Made by a program: the position numbers and the translations under genes
Assembly: GCA_903904815.1 (NCBI GenBank)
Contig: CAIVDU010000005.1
Coordinates: 62,001 to 126,000 of the forward strand
DNA: 64,000 nt
From: an uncultured Armatimonadota bacterium
Lineage (GTDB): Bacteria; Armatimonadota; Fimbriimonadia; Fimbriimonadales; Fimbriimonadaceae
Reading direction: 5' to 3'
Part shown: positions 53,499 to 62,000 of the stretch, piece by piece
Position numbering within the stretch: the first letter of the stretch is position 1
Layout of the letters: each line of letters starts with the position of its first letter
The notes under the pieces: model-generated
What the model saw: only the letters and a program-made list of their open reading frames with translations
The model's database searches: none
Told to the model about the DNA's origin: nothing

Positions 53499-54800
53499 AT
53501 GATCGACCGCTACACTACTCCCGCCATGAACGCCATCTGGTCTCGCCAGGCCAAATACCAAAGATGGCAGGATGTGGAGGTAGCCATTGTGGAGGCACAT
53601 GCCGAGCTCGGCGCGATTCCCGCAGCTGCCGTCATTGCGGTGAAGAGCCGATCGAAGTTTAGCCTTGAGCGATGCGACGAGATTGAAAAAGAGACCCGCC
53701 ACGACCTTATGGCCTTCGTCCGCAACCTTGCCGAGAACATCGGTGAGGAAGGACGATATGTTCACCTCGGTGTCACGAGCTACGACGTGATCGATACTGC
53801 CCTGGGCATGATGCTCCGAGATTCGGGCGACGTTCTGCTCGCCTCAGCGGAGCGTCTGAAGATCCAGATCGCCCGACTAGCTAAGGAGCACATCAACACC
53901 CCCGAGATCGGACGGACCCACGGCATCCACGCCGAGCCGGTCACTTTCGGATTCAAGTGCGCCAACTGGTATGCCGAGCTTGAGCGAAACATCACAAGAC
54001 TTAAGATCGCTCGCGACGACGTTGCGGTAGGCACCGTGAGCGGGGCGGTAGGGATCCATGCGATCACTTCACCTGAGCTGGAGAAGATCGTGTGCGACAA
54101 ACTCGGCCTCGGAGTCGACCCGGCCAGCACGCAGATCATCAACCGAGACCGACACGCAGGATTCCTCAACACGTTAGCGCTTCTTGGCGCAGGGCTTGAG
54201 CGGATCGCGACTGAGTTGCGCAACCTCCAGCGCACGGAAATCCTTGAGGTCCAAGAGGCCTTCGCGGCTGGCCAGACGGGAAGCAGCGCGATGCCTCACA
54301 AGAGAAACCCCTGGAATAGCGAGACGGTGTGCGGGCTTGCTCGGCTACTCAGAGCAAATGCCCATGCGATGCTGGAGAGCGTCGCCACGTGGCATGAGCG
54401 CGACCTTACCAACTCTTCGCTGGAAAGGATCGTATTCCCTGACTCCTGCCACCTGGCCGACTTCATGCTGAAGCGTCTCACAACCATTCTAGAAGGACTA
54501 GTCGTGTTCCCGGAGAACATGGAGCGAAACCTGAGACAGATGGGAGACCTCGTGTTCAGCGAGCACGTGATGATCCACCTGATCCACGCTGGCCTGTCTC
54601 GCGAGGCAGCCTACAAGGTGGCTCAGCGGAACGCCGCAAAAGCTTGGGAGGGCCAGGACTTCCGAACGGCCGTGTCAGAAGATCCGGAGGTCGTCAGATT
54701 ACTGTCTAAGGAGGAGGTTGAAGAGATTTTCTCGCTTGAGCATCACCTCAGAAACACTGGCCACACGCTGGTTGCCACCGGGATTCTTCCCGAAAACTGA
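53499..54800 (+). CDS. purB: Adenylosuccinate lyase
   Basis: The 433-residue enzyme acts twice in AMP synthesis: it splits SAICAR and adenylosuccinate with release of fumarate. MIDRYTTPAMNAIWS is the typical start, with AGGTGA upstream. The superfamily signature GSSAMPHKRNPWNSE carries the flexible catalytic loop, and GRTHGIHAEPVTFGFK and RHAGFLNTLALLGAGLER flank the active site. The gene is monocistronic. Confidence 0.98.
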   Translation: MIDRYTTPAMNAIWSRQAKYQRWQDVEVAIVEAHAELGAIPAAAVIAVKSRSKFSLERCDEIEKETRHDLMAFVRNLAENIGEEGRYVHLGVTSYDVIDTALGMMLRDSGDVLLASAERLKIQIARLAKEHINTPEIGRTHGIHAEPVTFGFKCANWYAELERNITRLKIARDDVAVGTVSGAVGIHAITSPELEKIVCDKLGLGVDPASTQIINRDRHAGFLNTLALLGAGLERIATELRNLQRTEILEVQEAFAAGQTGSSAMPHKRNPWNSETVCGLARLLRANAHAMLESVATWHERDLTNSSLERIVFPDSCHLADFMLKRLTTILEGLVVFPENMERNLRQMGDLVFSEHVMIHLIHAGLSREAAYKVAQRNAAKAWEGQDFRTAVSEDPEVVRLLSKEEVEEIFSLEHHLRNTGHTLVATGILPEN

Positions 54801-54826
54801 AACCTTACTGGACACCTAACGATCTA

Positions 54827-54865
54827 CTTGTTTGAAGAGTGCTTGAAAGACGCCCTTCAAACAAG
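54827..54865 (+). promoter_or_regulatory. 5'-leader hairpin next to the ribosome site
   Basis: CTTGTTTGAAG (54827-54837) pairs perfectly with CTTCAAACAAG (54855-54865) around a 17-base loop. The Shine-Dalgarno AAGGAGAG begins within the 3' arm, so folding can hide it. It may also end the purB transcript, but no U-tract follows. Confidence 0.55.
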
Positions 54866-54877
54866 GAGAGAGTTTAA

Positions 54878-55588
54878 ATGTTCAAGAGTATTTCATGCGC
54901 CGCCATGGCAGCATTGTCGTTGTGTGCGTTCGCCCAGTCGAACGGTCAACTTCAGACCAACGACAAAGGCGAATCGATGTCTAAGAACGGCATCTACTAT
55001 TGCGATGCAGACCTGCTGGCGAGCCCACCTTCGACCGAGAAGAACACCGCAGACTACGAGTCGGTCCACTGGAACGTAAGACACCAGGCCCAGTGGCTTA
55101 ACGGCGCTGATCGTTTTCAGCTCGATAGCATCTTGGTGAAGGCTCCCGGTAACGTGGCTAACTCGCTTTGCCAGGCCCTCTACAATGCCCAGGCGGAAGC
55201 GAATGAGGCTCGGTACGCACTTGTTGCCCAGCAGGTCGCCGCGAACGATCAGATGGCGATGACGGCGGCTCCCGGATACACCTACTTTTTCGCTCAGACG
55301 CCATCAACCATGAGCGCACAGGCCACGATCAAGACCTACTCTGACTCCGATAACCGCCCGATGCGGATGGTTCTCCAGCAGAAGCGCGAGCCGAACATCA
55401 ACTATGACGATGCGCTTGACATCTTGGATCACGAGCTCAGTCAATCCGCAGCCTCTTCGCTCAACGATTGGTACCTGAACCAGGCGAGTGATGCGGATCG
55501 TGACGTGATTGTCCGGATGCTCAAGAAGGATGCCTGGTTCAAGAACCAGCCGATCTACGCGTCTACTCTGACCCACCGTAACTTCTAA
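54878..55588 (+). CDS. Exported protein of unknown function
   Basis: The 236-residue protein has a signal peptide (MFKSISCAAMAALSLCAFAQ). The rest is Ala-, Asn- and Gln-rich and mostly helical (SLCQALYNAQAEANEARYAL, YDDALDILDHELSQSAASSL). No family is recognisable. AAGGAGAG before the ATG predicts strong expression, perhaps gated by the hairpin just upstream. A string of hairpins follows the stop. Confidence 0.75.
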   Translation: MFKSISCAAMAALSLCAFAQSNGQLQTNDKGESMSKNGIYYCDADLLASPPSTEKNTADYESVHWNVRHQAQWLNGADRFQLDSILVKAPGNVANSLCQALYNAQAEANEARYALVAQQVAANDQMAMTAAPGYTYFFAQTPSTMSAQATIKTYSDSDNRPMRMVLQQKREPNINYDDALDILDHELSQSAASSLNDWYLNQASDADRDVIVRMLKKDAWFKNQPIYASTLTHRNF

Positions 55589-55883
55589 GGCATCCAAAGC
55601 TTTGGGATAAGTTCGAGGCACTAAGCTTACAGCTTAGTGCCTCGTGCGGCGTAAGGCGTAAAGTCATGACTTCGCGCTCCCGGCATCGTAGCCCGCGAAT
55701 GATTCGTGTCGCGGCCTGCCCAGCGGGGATGCAGGCCGCAAAACTCATCGTATTTCGTGACTTGGAAGACCCCACGGAGGCACAAATCATCCTCCGCCTA
55801 CCTCGGAAATCTCATCAGCGACCAACAACAAACGGATCCGTGGCCAAAATCGTCCATAGTCTCTTAGCACCCGGAGATATCCC
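55589..55883. other. Intergenic region with four hairpins
   Basis: A 14-bp stem with a 3-base loop has arms at 55614-55627 and 55631-55644. AAGTCATGACTT (55661-55672) is a 12-bp palindrome; CGAAT-g-ATTCG (55696-55706) follows; GCGGCCTGC/GCAGGCCGC (55711-55739) has a 9-bp stem. None is followed by a U-tract. The first may end the upstream transcript. A 73-codon open frame here is not convincing. Confidence 0.55.
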
Positions 55884-56627
55884 TTGAAGACCTGCCAAAG
55901 AATCTTGCCAATGACGGCGCTCACCCTGGCCCTATCCGCCTGCATCGCCGCCAGGCCTAACGAAACCAAACGAGACACCACAATTCAGTGGCAGGGCTAC
56001 ACGTGGATCGTCAAGTCCTCAAAGTCAGAGGGGCCCGGGCCCAACCAGTGGGATCCTAAAAATGTCTGGATCGATGAGAAAGGGTTCCTTCACATGAAGA
56101 TCTCGAAGGTGAAGGACCAATGGTCTTGTGCAGAGATCTGGACCACGAAGCCTCTTGAGTTCGGCACTTATCAGTGCCAAGTCGAGGGGGCGATCGACAC
56201 CCTCGATCCCAACCTCATCTTTTCGATGTTCTCCTATCAAGGCCCTGACAACATCAAAGAGATTGACATCGAGTACGCAAAGTGGGGAAACCCGAAAGAG
56301 AAGAACGGCTGGTGGACTGTCTATCCCAACGATACGGCAGGCAAGAAGGGTTTCACCGGTTTTGACTTCAAACTTCACGGGACTTACACGACTTCGCGCT
56401 TCGCCTGGACAAAGGAAGGAGTGCATTATTGGATGCTCGGCGGACACCAACCGATCGACTCCACCTCGAATCTCATGCAGGAATGGAATTACCGTCCTGC
56501 GACGCCGGAACATTACATCACCCAAACGCCTATGCCGCTGCACTTCAATCTTTGGCTATTTCAGGGCAAACCGCCCACCGATGGAAAACCTGTGGAGATG
56601 GTTATCCACAGCTTCTCCAAATCCTAA
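55884..56627 (+). CDS. GH16-family glucanase-like lipoprotein
   Basis: The gene starts with TTG at 55884, with GGAG eight bases upstream. The 247-residue product has a lipoprotein signal peptide with lipobox LSAC (Cys20). The concanavalin-like fold carries the GH16 active-site pattern E-I-D-I-E (Glu126 nucleophile, Asp128, Glu130 acid/base) in NIKEIDIEYAKWG. GH16 enzymes cut beta-1,3/1,4-glucans, carrageenan, agar or xyloglucan; the substrate here is unknown. Confidence 0.87.
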   Translation: MKTCQRILPMTALTLALSACIAARPNETKRDTTIQWQGYTWIVKSSKSEGPGPNQWDPKNVWIDEKGFLHMKISKVKDQWSCAEIWTTKPLEFGTYQCQVEGAIDTLDPNLIFSMFSYQGPDNIKEIDIEYAKWGNPKEKNGWWTVYPNDTAGKKGFTGFDFKLHGTYTTSRFAWTKEGVHYWMLGGHQPIDSTSNLMQEWNYRPATPEHYITQTPMPLHFNLWLFQGKPPTDGKPVEMVIHSFSKS

Positions 56628-56678
56628 GTTAGCGACGCTTGGGCGAACGAGCAGCTACGTTCCACGTACACTTACGGC

Positions 56679-58115
56679 ATGAATGCCGAACTCCTGATTG
56701 CGGGACACATGATGGGAGGTCCCTGCGATCAGTCCATCGGAAAGCAGCTCGTTCGTAATCCTCACGATGGCTCGACCGTCGGAACTGCGGCGGAGGGCGA
56801 CTTCACTGAACTCCGCGCCGCGATCGAATCGGCTCACGAGGCCTTTCAATCCTGGCGGTTCAGTCCGCGCCGTCAGCGCCAGTCGCTGCTACGGGAGATC
56901 GCGTCCAGCGTCCGAACCAGACGGGAAGAACTTGCCGATCTCTTGACTCGTGAAGTCGGGAAACCAATAACGTGGTCCCTCGCCGAACTCGATCGAACCG
57001 CACTCACGTTCGATCTCGCTGGGGATCTGGTGTCCTCTTATGGGTTTGAGGAACTGCCCGTCGACATCGATCCTCGGGGAGTCGGACATCGGCTTACCGT
57101 CGAAAGACGTCCGATTGGGGTCATCTTCGCGATGACGCCCTACAATTGGCCCTACAATTTATCCGCTCACAAGATCGCCCCCGCTCTGGCAACCGGCAAC
57201 ACGATGGTGCTCAAGGCGTCGCCGCTGGCTCCGATGTCGACGCTCCAACTGGCGCAGCTGATCCACGAGGCGGGATGCCCAGCCGGCGTACTCAATGCCT
57301 GGAACGGACCGACCAGGGTCGTCGAAAAACTGATCGATCACCCCAACATCCGAATGCTCAGCTTTACTGGCTCGGCAGCAGTCGGGTGGAAGCTGAAAGA
57401 ACGTCTCCATGACCGAAAGGTCCTCTTAGAGTTAGGTGGTAACGCAAGTGCGATCGTAGAGCCGGATGCCGAATTAGAATGGGCTACGAAGCGTCTGATC
57501 GCCGGTGCTTATGGCTATGCTGGCCAAGTCTGCATTTCCGTGCAGCACGTGCTGGTTCACCACAGCCTCTACGACGAGATGGTTCGAAGATTAACGGAGG
57601 CAACTGAGCAGTGTCCGACCGGCGATCCCTTGAAATCCGAGACGGTATGCGGCCCTTTAATTTCGATTGAGGCGGCGGAGAAGGTCCAGTCGTTCGTAGA
57701 CGAGGCCATCGCTGCCGGCGCCCAGTTGCTGGCTGGCGGAACTAGCCACGGAACAGTCGTACGCCCGACTCTGCTGTCTCATGTGCCGCAAACCGTTAGG
57801 CTATCGAACGAAGAAGTGTTTGGACCGGTCCTGACGATTGCGCCTTACCGGGACTTGGGAGAGGCGATCGCGGCGGTTAACCGCTCCCAGTACGGCATCC
57901 ACTGCGGTCTGTTCACCCATGATGAACAGACGATTCAAACGGCGTTCCGAGAACTCGAGGTTGGTGGGCTGATTGTCAACGACTACCCCACCCTGCGGTT
58001 CGACAATATGCCCTACGGAGGCGTGAAACGCAGTGGCATTGGTCGTGAGGGAGTACGGTATGCGATGGATGAGATGACGGAGCCGAAGTCTCTCTTGGTG
58101 AGATTCCAGGATTGA
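56679..58115 (+). CDS. NAD(P)-dependent aldehyde dehydrogenase
   Basis: The protein has 478 residues, the full family length. VIFAMTPYNWPYNLSAHKIA contains the Asn that helps catalysis, VLLELGGNASAIVEPDA carries the general-base Glu, and YGYAGQVCISVQHVLV the catalytic Cys; FGPVLTIAPY and the C-terminal MPYGGVKRSGIGREG are typical. It oxidises an aldehyde to the acid; specificity is unclear. It overlaps the next gene as TTGA. Confidence 0.96.
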   Translation: MNAELLIAGHMMGGPCDQSIGKQLVRNPHDGSTVGTAAEGDFTELRAAIESAHEAFQSWRFSPRRQRQSLLREIASSVRTRREELADLLTREVGKPITWSLAELDRTALTFDLAGDLVSSYGFEELPVDIDPRGVGHRLTVERRPIGVIFAMTPYNWPYNLSAHKIAPALATGNTMVLKASPLAPMSTLQLAQLIHEAGCPAGVLNAWNGPTRVVEKLIDHPNIRMLSFTGSAAVGWKLKERLHDRKVLLELGGNASAIVEPDAELEWATKRLIAGAYGYAGQVCISVQHVLVHHSLYDEMVRRLTEATEQCPTGDPLKSETVCGPLISIEAAEKVQSFVDEAIAAGAQLLAGGTSHGTVVRPTLLSHVPQTVRLSNEEVFGPVLTIAPYRDLGEAIAAVNRSQYGIHCGLFTHDEQTIQTAFRELEVGGLIVNDYPTLRFDNMPYGGVKRSGIGREGVRYAMDEMTEPKSLLVRFQD

Positions 58116-58573
58116 GCTTCCCGTTTAAATTCCACGCGTTGGCGGTCGGGCTTTTTGTTTGGGGAGTGCTTTTTCTGTTTGGCTTCTTCCTGCTGAACCT
58201 CTTTCCCTGGAATTCCGAGTCATTCGGTTCCGCCTGGTTTTACCTCCTCATGGTGTTAGGAGCATTGTGCTTCGTGGTCTACCCCCAACGCATTGTCGTC
58301 TCCGACGGCATAGTCACCGTCCGAAGCGGGTTGTGGGTGATGAAGCGAATTCTTCTGACGGACGTCATTCGGGTCTATGCTTCGAAGGGATGGCCACCCA
58401 GCCACACCTTGCGCCCGGTCACCGGTTGGCGCCTGTCGGACGGCAGGTCAGACTATCTCGTGATCCCGGAAGACGAACAGGCCTTCTTCGACGAGGTCTC
58501 TCGCCAGGCGCCCCACCTGTATCACTACGGAAACGAGTTGAGAGCTACTCCGCATTCCGAGTTAGAGACATAA
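58112..58573 (+). CDS. Small membrane protein with PH-like (bPH2-type) domain
   Basis: The gene starts with TTG overlapping the dehydrogenase stop as TTGA. The 153-residue protein has two membrane segments (LAVGLFVWGVLFLFGFFLLN, AWFYLLMVLGALCFVVYP), then a domain of strands (PQRIVVSDGIVTVRSGLWVM, ILLTDVIRVYASKG) and a final helix (DEQAFFDEVSRQAP), the pattern of bacterial PH-like domains. I do not know its function. Confidence 0.7.
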   Translation: MSFPFKFHALAVGLFVWGVLFLFGFFLLNLFPWNSESFGSAWFYLLMVLGALCFVVYPQRIVVSDGIVTVRSGLWVMKRILLTDVIRVYASKGWPPSHTLRPVTGWRLSDGRSDYLVIPEDEQAFFDEVSRQAPHLYHYGNELRATPHSELET

Positions 58574-58580
58574 GACAAAC

Positions 58581-58617
58581 AAAAAAAGCCCGACCTTCGC
58601 TGAGAAGGTCGGGCTTT
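58581..58617. terminator. Bidirectional rho-independent terminator
   Basis: AAAGCCCGACCTT (58585-58597) and AAGGTCGGGCTTT (58605-58617) with a 7-base loop. Seven A residues on the left give a strong U-tract on the minus strand, ending the ABC ATPase gene; it also closes the plus-strand dehydrogenase operon. Confidence 0.92.
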
Positions 58618-58627
58618 CGGAGTTGCG

Positions 58628-59776
<1,149 letters not shown>

Positions 59777-59797
59777 ACACTCCCTCCTTCGGGTAAC

Positions 59798-59820
59798 CGA
59801 GTGATTATAACTCGATCACC
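59798..59820 (-). promoter_or_regulatory. Putative promoter and operator of the ABC ATPase gene
   Basis: On the minus strand TATAAT (59804-59809) is a perfect -10 element about 30 bases before the start codon; no good -35 is seen. It lies in a palindromic stretch: CGAGT/ACTCG (59798-59802 and 59810-59814) and, overlapping, GTGAT/ATCAC (59801-59805 and 59815-59819). A repressor bound here would block the -10. Confidence 0.5.
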
Positions 59821-59903
59821 CGATTCTAACCCGGAATCTCTTAACCTTGCTAGATGGATCGCATAAGAGAAAGGCTGAGAATCAAAAGGGTATTAGTAGA
59901 GAG

Positions 59904-60644
59904 GTGCGCAAAGCCTTTACGCTCATCGAGCTGTTGGTGGTCATCGCGATCATCGCCATCCTCGCAGCAATCTTGTTTCCCGTTTTCAGCCAGGCGAAAC
60001 GCGCTGCCAAGAAGACCCAGTGTCTTGCAAACATTCGGCAGCTAGGGGTCGCGGTCTCTCTTTACGAGGGAGACTTCGACGATTTCTATCCGAACACAGG
60101 GGATCCCTACCTCTGGTTCGGAAGAGCGTTTAGGTGGCCCCTCATGCCCTATCTCAACATTGGGCAAAAGCAGGCAGTTGGATCGATCTCGGCCGCATCG
60201 GGAACACCGGCAATTCTGCTGTGCCCTGAGGATTCTCAGTCGGCATCCCAATTCGACGGGACGTCTTACGCGTATTCCCTCTGCTTCTTTCACAGCCCGG
60301 AACAGATCGCAAATTTAAATATTTTGGGAACGATCGCCGGGTCGGGGGCACAACTTCTCACGGCCTCTCAGTCGAGTTCCAGCTTGGCCGAGCCAGCCCG
60401 AAAGATCCTGTTTTCGGAGTGGTACAACTCGCATCGTTACACCGGGGGGAAGCCTATTGGGCCTTGGGGATCTACCGATGCCAGCTTCAACCCTGGACCC
60501 GATCGATGGACGGGGGCACGCAATGCGACTTTCGGCGACACCCATGCCGCCTTCGTCTTCGCGAGTCGACAGACGCCGTCTTCGCAGGACTGCCCAGACG
60601 CGAATCTGACCCCGGACGGAATCTTCGGGTCCGATTTGCGCTAA
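59904..60644 (+). CDS. Prepilin-like protein, DUF1559 type
   Basis: I use GTG at 59904 so that the product begins [20 protein letters not shown], the prepilin leader; the frame is open further upstream from a TTG at 59847. The 246-residue protein continues with [17 protein letters not shown] and a globular domain with LCPEDSQSASQFDGTSYAY and a C-terminal ATFGDTHAAFVFASR. It is a paralogue in leader and C-terminal signature of the protein at 24178. It heads a row of four plus-strand genes. Confidence 0.88.
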   Translation: MRKAFTLIELLVVIAIIAILAAILFPVFSQAKRAAKKTQCLANIRQLGVAVSLYEGDFDDFYPNTGDPYLWFGRAFRWPLMPYLNIGQKQAVGSISAASGTPAILLCPEDSQSASQFDGTSYAYSLCFFHSPEQIANLNILGTIAGSGAQLLTASQSSSSLAEPARKILFSEWYNSHRYTGGKPIGPWGSTDASFNPGPDRWTGARNATFGDTHAAFVFASRQTPSSQDCPDANLTPDGIFGSDLR

Positions 60645-60794
60645 GAAATCTTGGTATTCCGGCGAACCATGCGCCCTCGTTTGAAGGAGGAAATGGGGGC
60701 GCGCACAAAAAACAAACGGCATCGATTCGTCTCGGCATCAGCGGGAATGTCCACCAGTGGGCATCCAAAACTTCATGGTTTTGAGGCAAACTAC

Positions 60795-61031
60795 ATGCCG
60801 ATGAACCAAATTCGTCCGAACGTGTTCTTCGTAACGCACACGGAGCTCGGAAAGCCTTCCGTGAAGGGCCTTTACGAGGTCAAGGATCTGGGCGTGCTCA
60901 GCCTCGACGAAGCAGACGTTCGGTATATCCGTGAGTACCTTGAAAAAGGTTACGAGCCCGCTTTCTTTGTCTCCCACGCGCCCACCCTCGGGGGACGCCT
61001 TATCGTTGTTTCGCGCCAAAGAGCAGCCTAA
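60795..61031 (+). CDS. Small hypothetical protein
   Basis: The 78-residue product starts MPMNQIRPNVFFVTHTELG, with GAGG eight bases before the ATG; the open frame upstream is arginine-rich and is not protein-like. The sequence VKGLYEVKDLGVLSLDEADV then YIREYLEKGYEPAFF is compact alpha/beta. I do not recognise it. It is three bases from the cNMP-binding gene. Confidence 0.6.
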   Translation: MPMNQIRPNVFFVTHTELGKPSVKGLYEVKDLGVLSLDEADVRYIREYLEKGYEPAFFVSHAPTLGGRLIVVSRQRAA

Positions 61032-61034
61032 ACC

Positions 61035-61508
61035 ATGCCTATCCCCCACGATCTCGAAGCTTTTCGAAAAAACTACCTCGTCGTTGGACTTACCAATGAT
61101 CAGCTCAAGGATCTTGCGGGGCTGGCCGAATTACGCCGGTTTATCGCCCGCGATCACCTCATCACCGCTGGCCAGAAGAGCGCCGATATGTTCATCATTC
61201 TGGATGGGCGCGTGAACGTCCTCATGCCGGACGGCGACAAGCTGGCCGAGATCGGACCGGGCGCTGTGCTTGGCGAGGTTGCTCTACTCGACTCTGGTCC
61301 TCGAAGCGCGAACGCGGTCTGCATTGGCTCGGTTGAAGTGGCATACTTCGATGCGAACGCCCTTCGCGGATACCTGAACACTCATCGCGACCTTGGGTTC
61401 GTCGTGCTGATCAATTTGGCCAGGGTCATCTGCGGCCGACTGAGAGACGCGAACAGCAAGATTGACACCCTTATGGACCAGACGGAAATCTGGAAGAACG
61501 CTCTCTAA
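61035..61508 (+). CDS. Cyclic nucleotide-binding domain protein
   Basis: The 157-residue protein is a single cNMP-binding (CAP_ED) domain: LITAGQKSADMFIILDGRVN, then GPGAVLGEVALLDSGPRSAN holds the phosphate-binding cassette (Glu and Arg), followed by the C-helix (INLARVICGRLRDANSKI). No DNA-binding helix-turn-helix follows, so it is not a CRP-type regulator by itself. It may sense cAMP or c-di-nucleotides or simply act as a scaffold. Confidence 0.88.
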   Translation: MPIPHDLEAFRKNYLVVGLTNDQLKDLAGLAELRRFIARDHLITAGQKSADMFIILDGRVNVLMPDGDKLAEIGPGAVLGEVALLDSGPRSANAVCIGSVEVAYFDANALRGYLNTHRDLGFVVLINLARVICGRLRDANSKIDTLMDQTEIWKNAL

Positions 61509-61530
61509 ACCAGTAAATCCGAGGCGCAGC

Positions 61531-61983
61531 GTGACCAATTCCGAACTGGCAAACAAGCTTCGAGATCTCCGGGACTTCCTCATCGTGGCCGGGTATGAGG
61601 AATCTCACGCCTTTCGCTACACCACCATCGCGCGATACATCGAGAAAATGCCCGAGGACATCAATGTTGTACGACGCGAGGCTCGCCTCAAGGACATTCC
61701 CGGCGTCGGAAAGCTCATCCAGGTTTACATCAAGGAGATTCTCGACGACGGAGTCAGTTCCAAGCAGATCGAGTGGGAGAAGACCGCTCCAATCACCGTT
61801 CTCGATCTGGTACGCATCCCTGGCCTAGGGGCCAAGACGGCTCGACGGCTTTTCATGGAGCATGGGATCTTCGACTTGAAATCTCTCAAGTTGGCCCAGG
61901 ACACCGGGATTCTGGACACGGTTTATGGGGTCGGACCTAAGCTTCGCGAGGCGATCGCCGAAGCGGTCGCCCACGTCGCCTAG
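61531..61983 (+). CDS. Stand-alone helix-hairpin-helix protein, PolX N-terminal type
   Basis: The gene starts with GTG at 61531, with GAGG six bases upstream. The 150-residue protein matches the N-terminal 8-kDa and fingers region of family X DNA polymerase: ELANKLRDLRDFLIVAGYEE, then the HhH LKDIPGVGKLIQVYIKEIL and second HhH LVRIPGLGAKTARRLFMEHG. Neither the nucleotidyltransferase palm nor the PHP domain follows. It may bind DNA non-specifically. Confidence 0.82.
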   Translation: MTNSELANKLRDLRDFLIVAGYEESHAFRYTTIARYIEKMPEDINVVRREARLKDIPGVGKLIQVYIKEILDDGVSSKQIEWEKTAPITVLDLVRIPGLGAKTARRLFMEHGIFDLKSLKLAQDTGILDTVYGVGPKLREAIAEAVAHVA

Positions 61984-62000
61984 GTTCAACGAATCCGGCG

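Noticed and set aside
55666-55887. A 73-codon open frame before the GH16 gene
   Set aside because: It lies across the hairpin array, has no ribosome site and shows no recognisable protein pattern.
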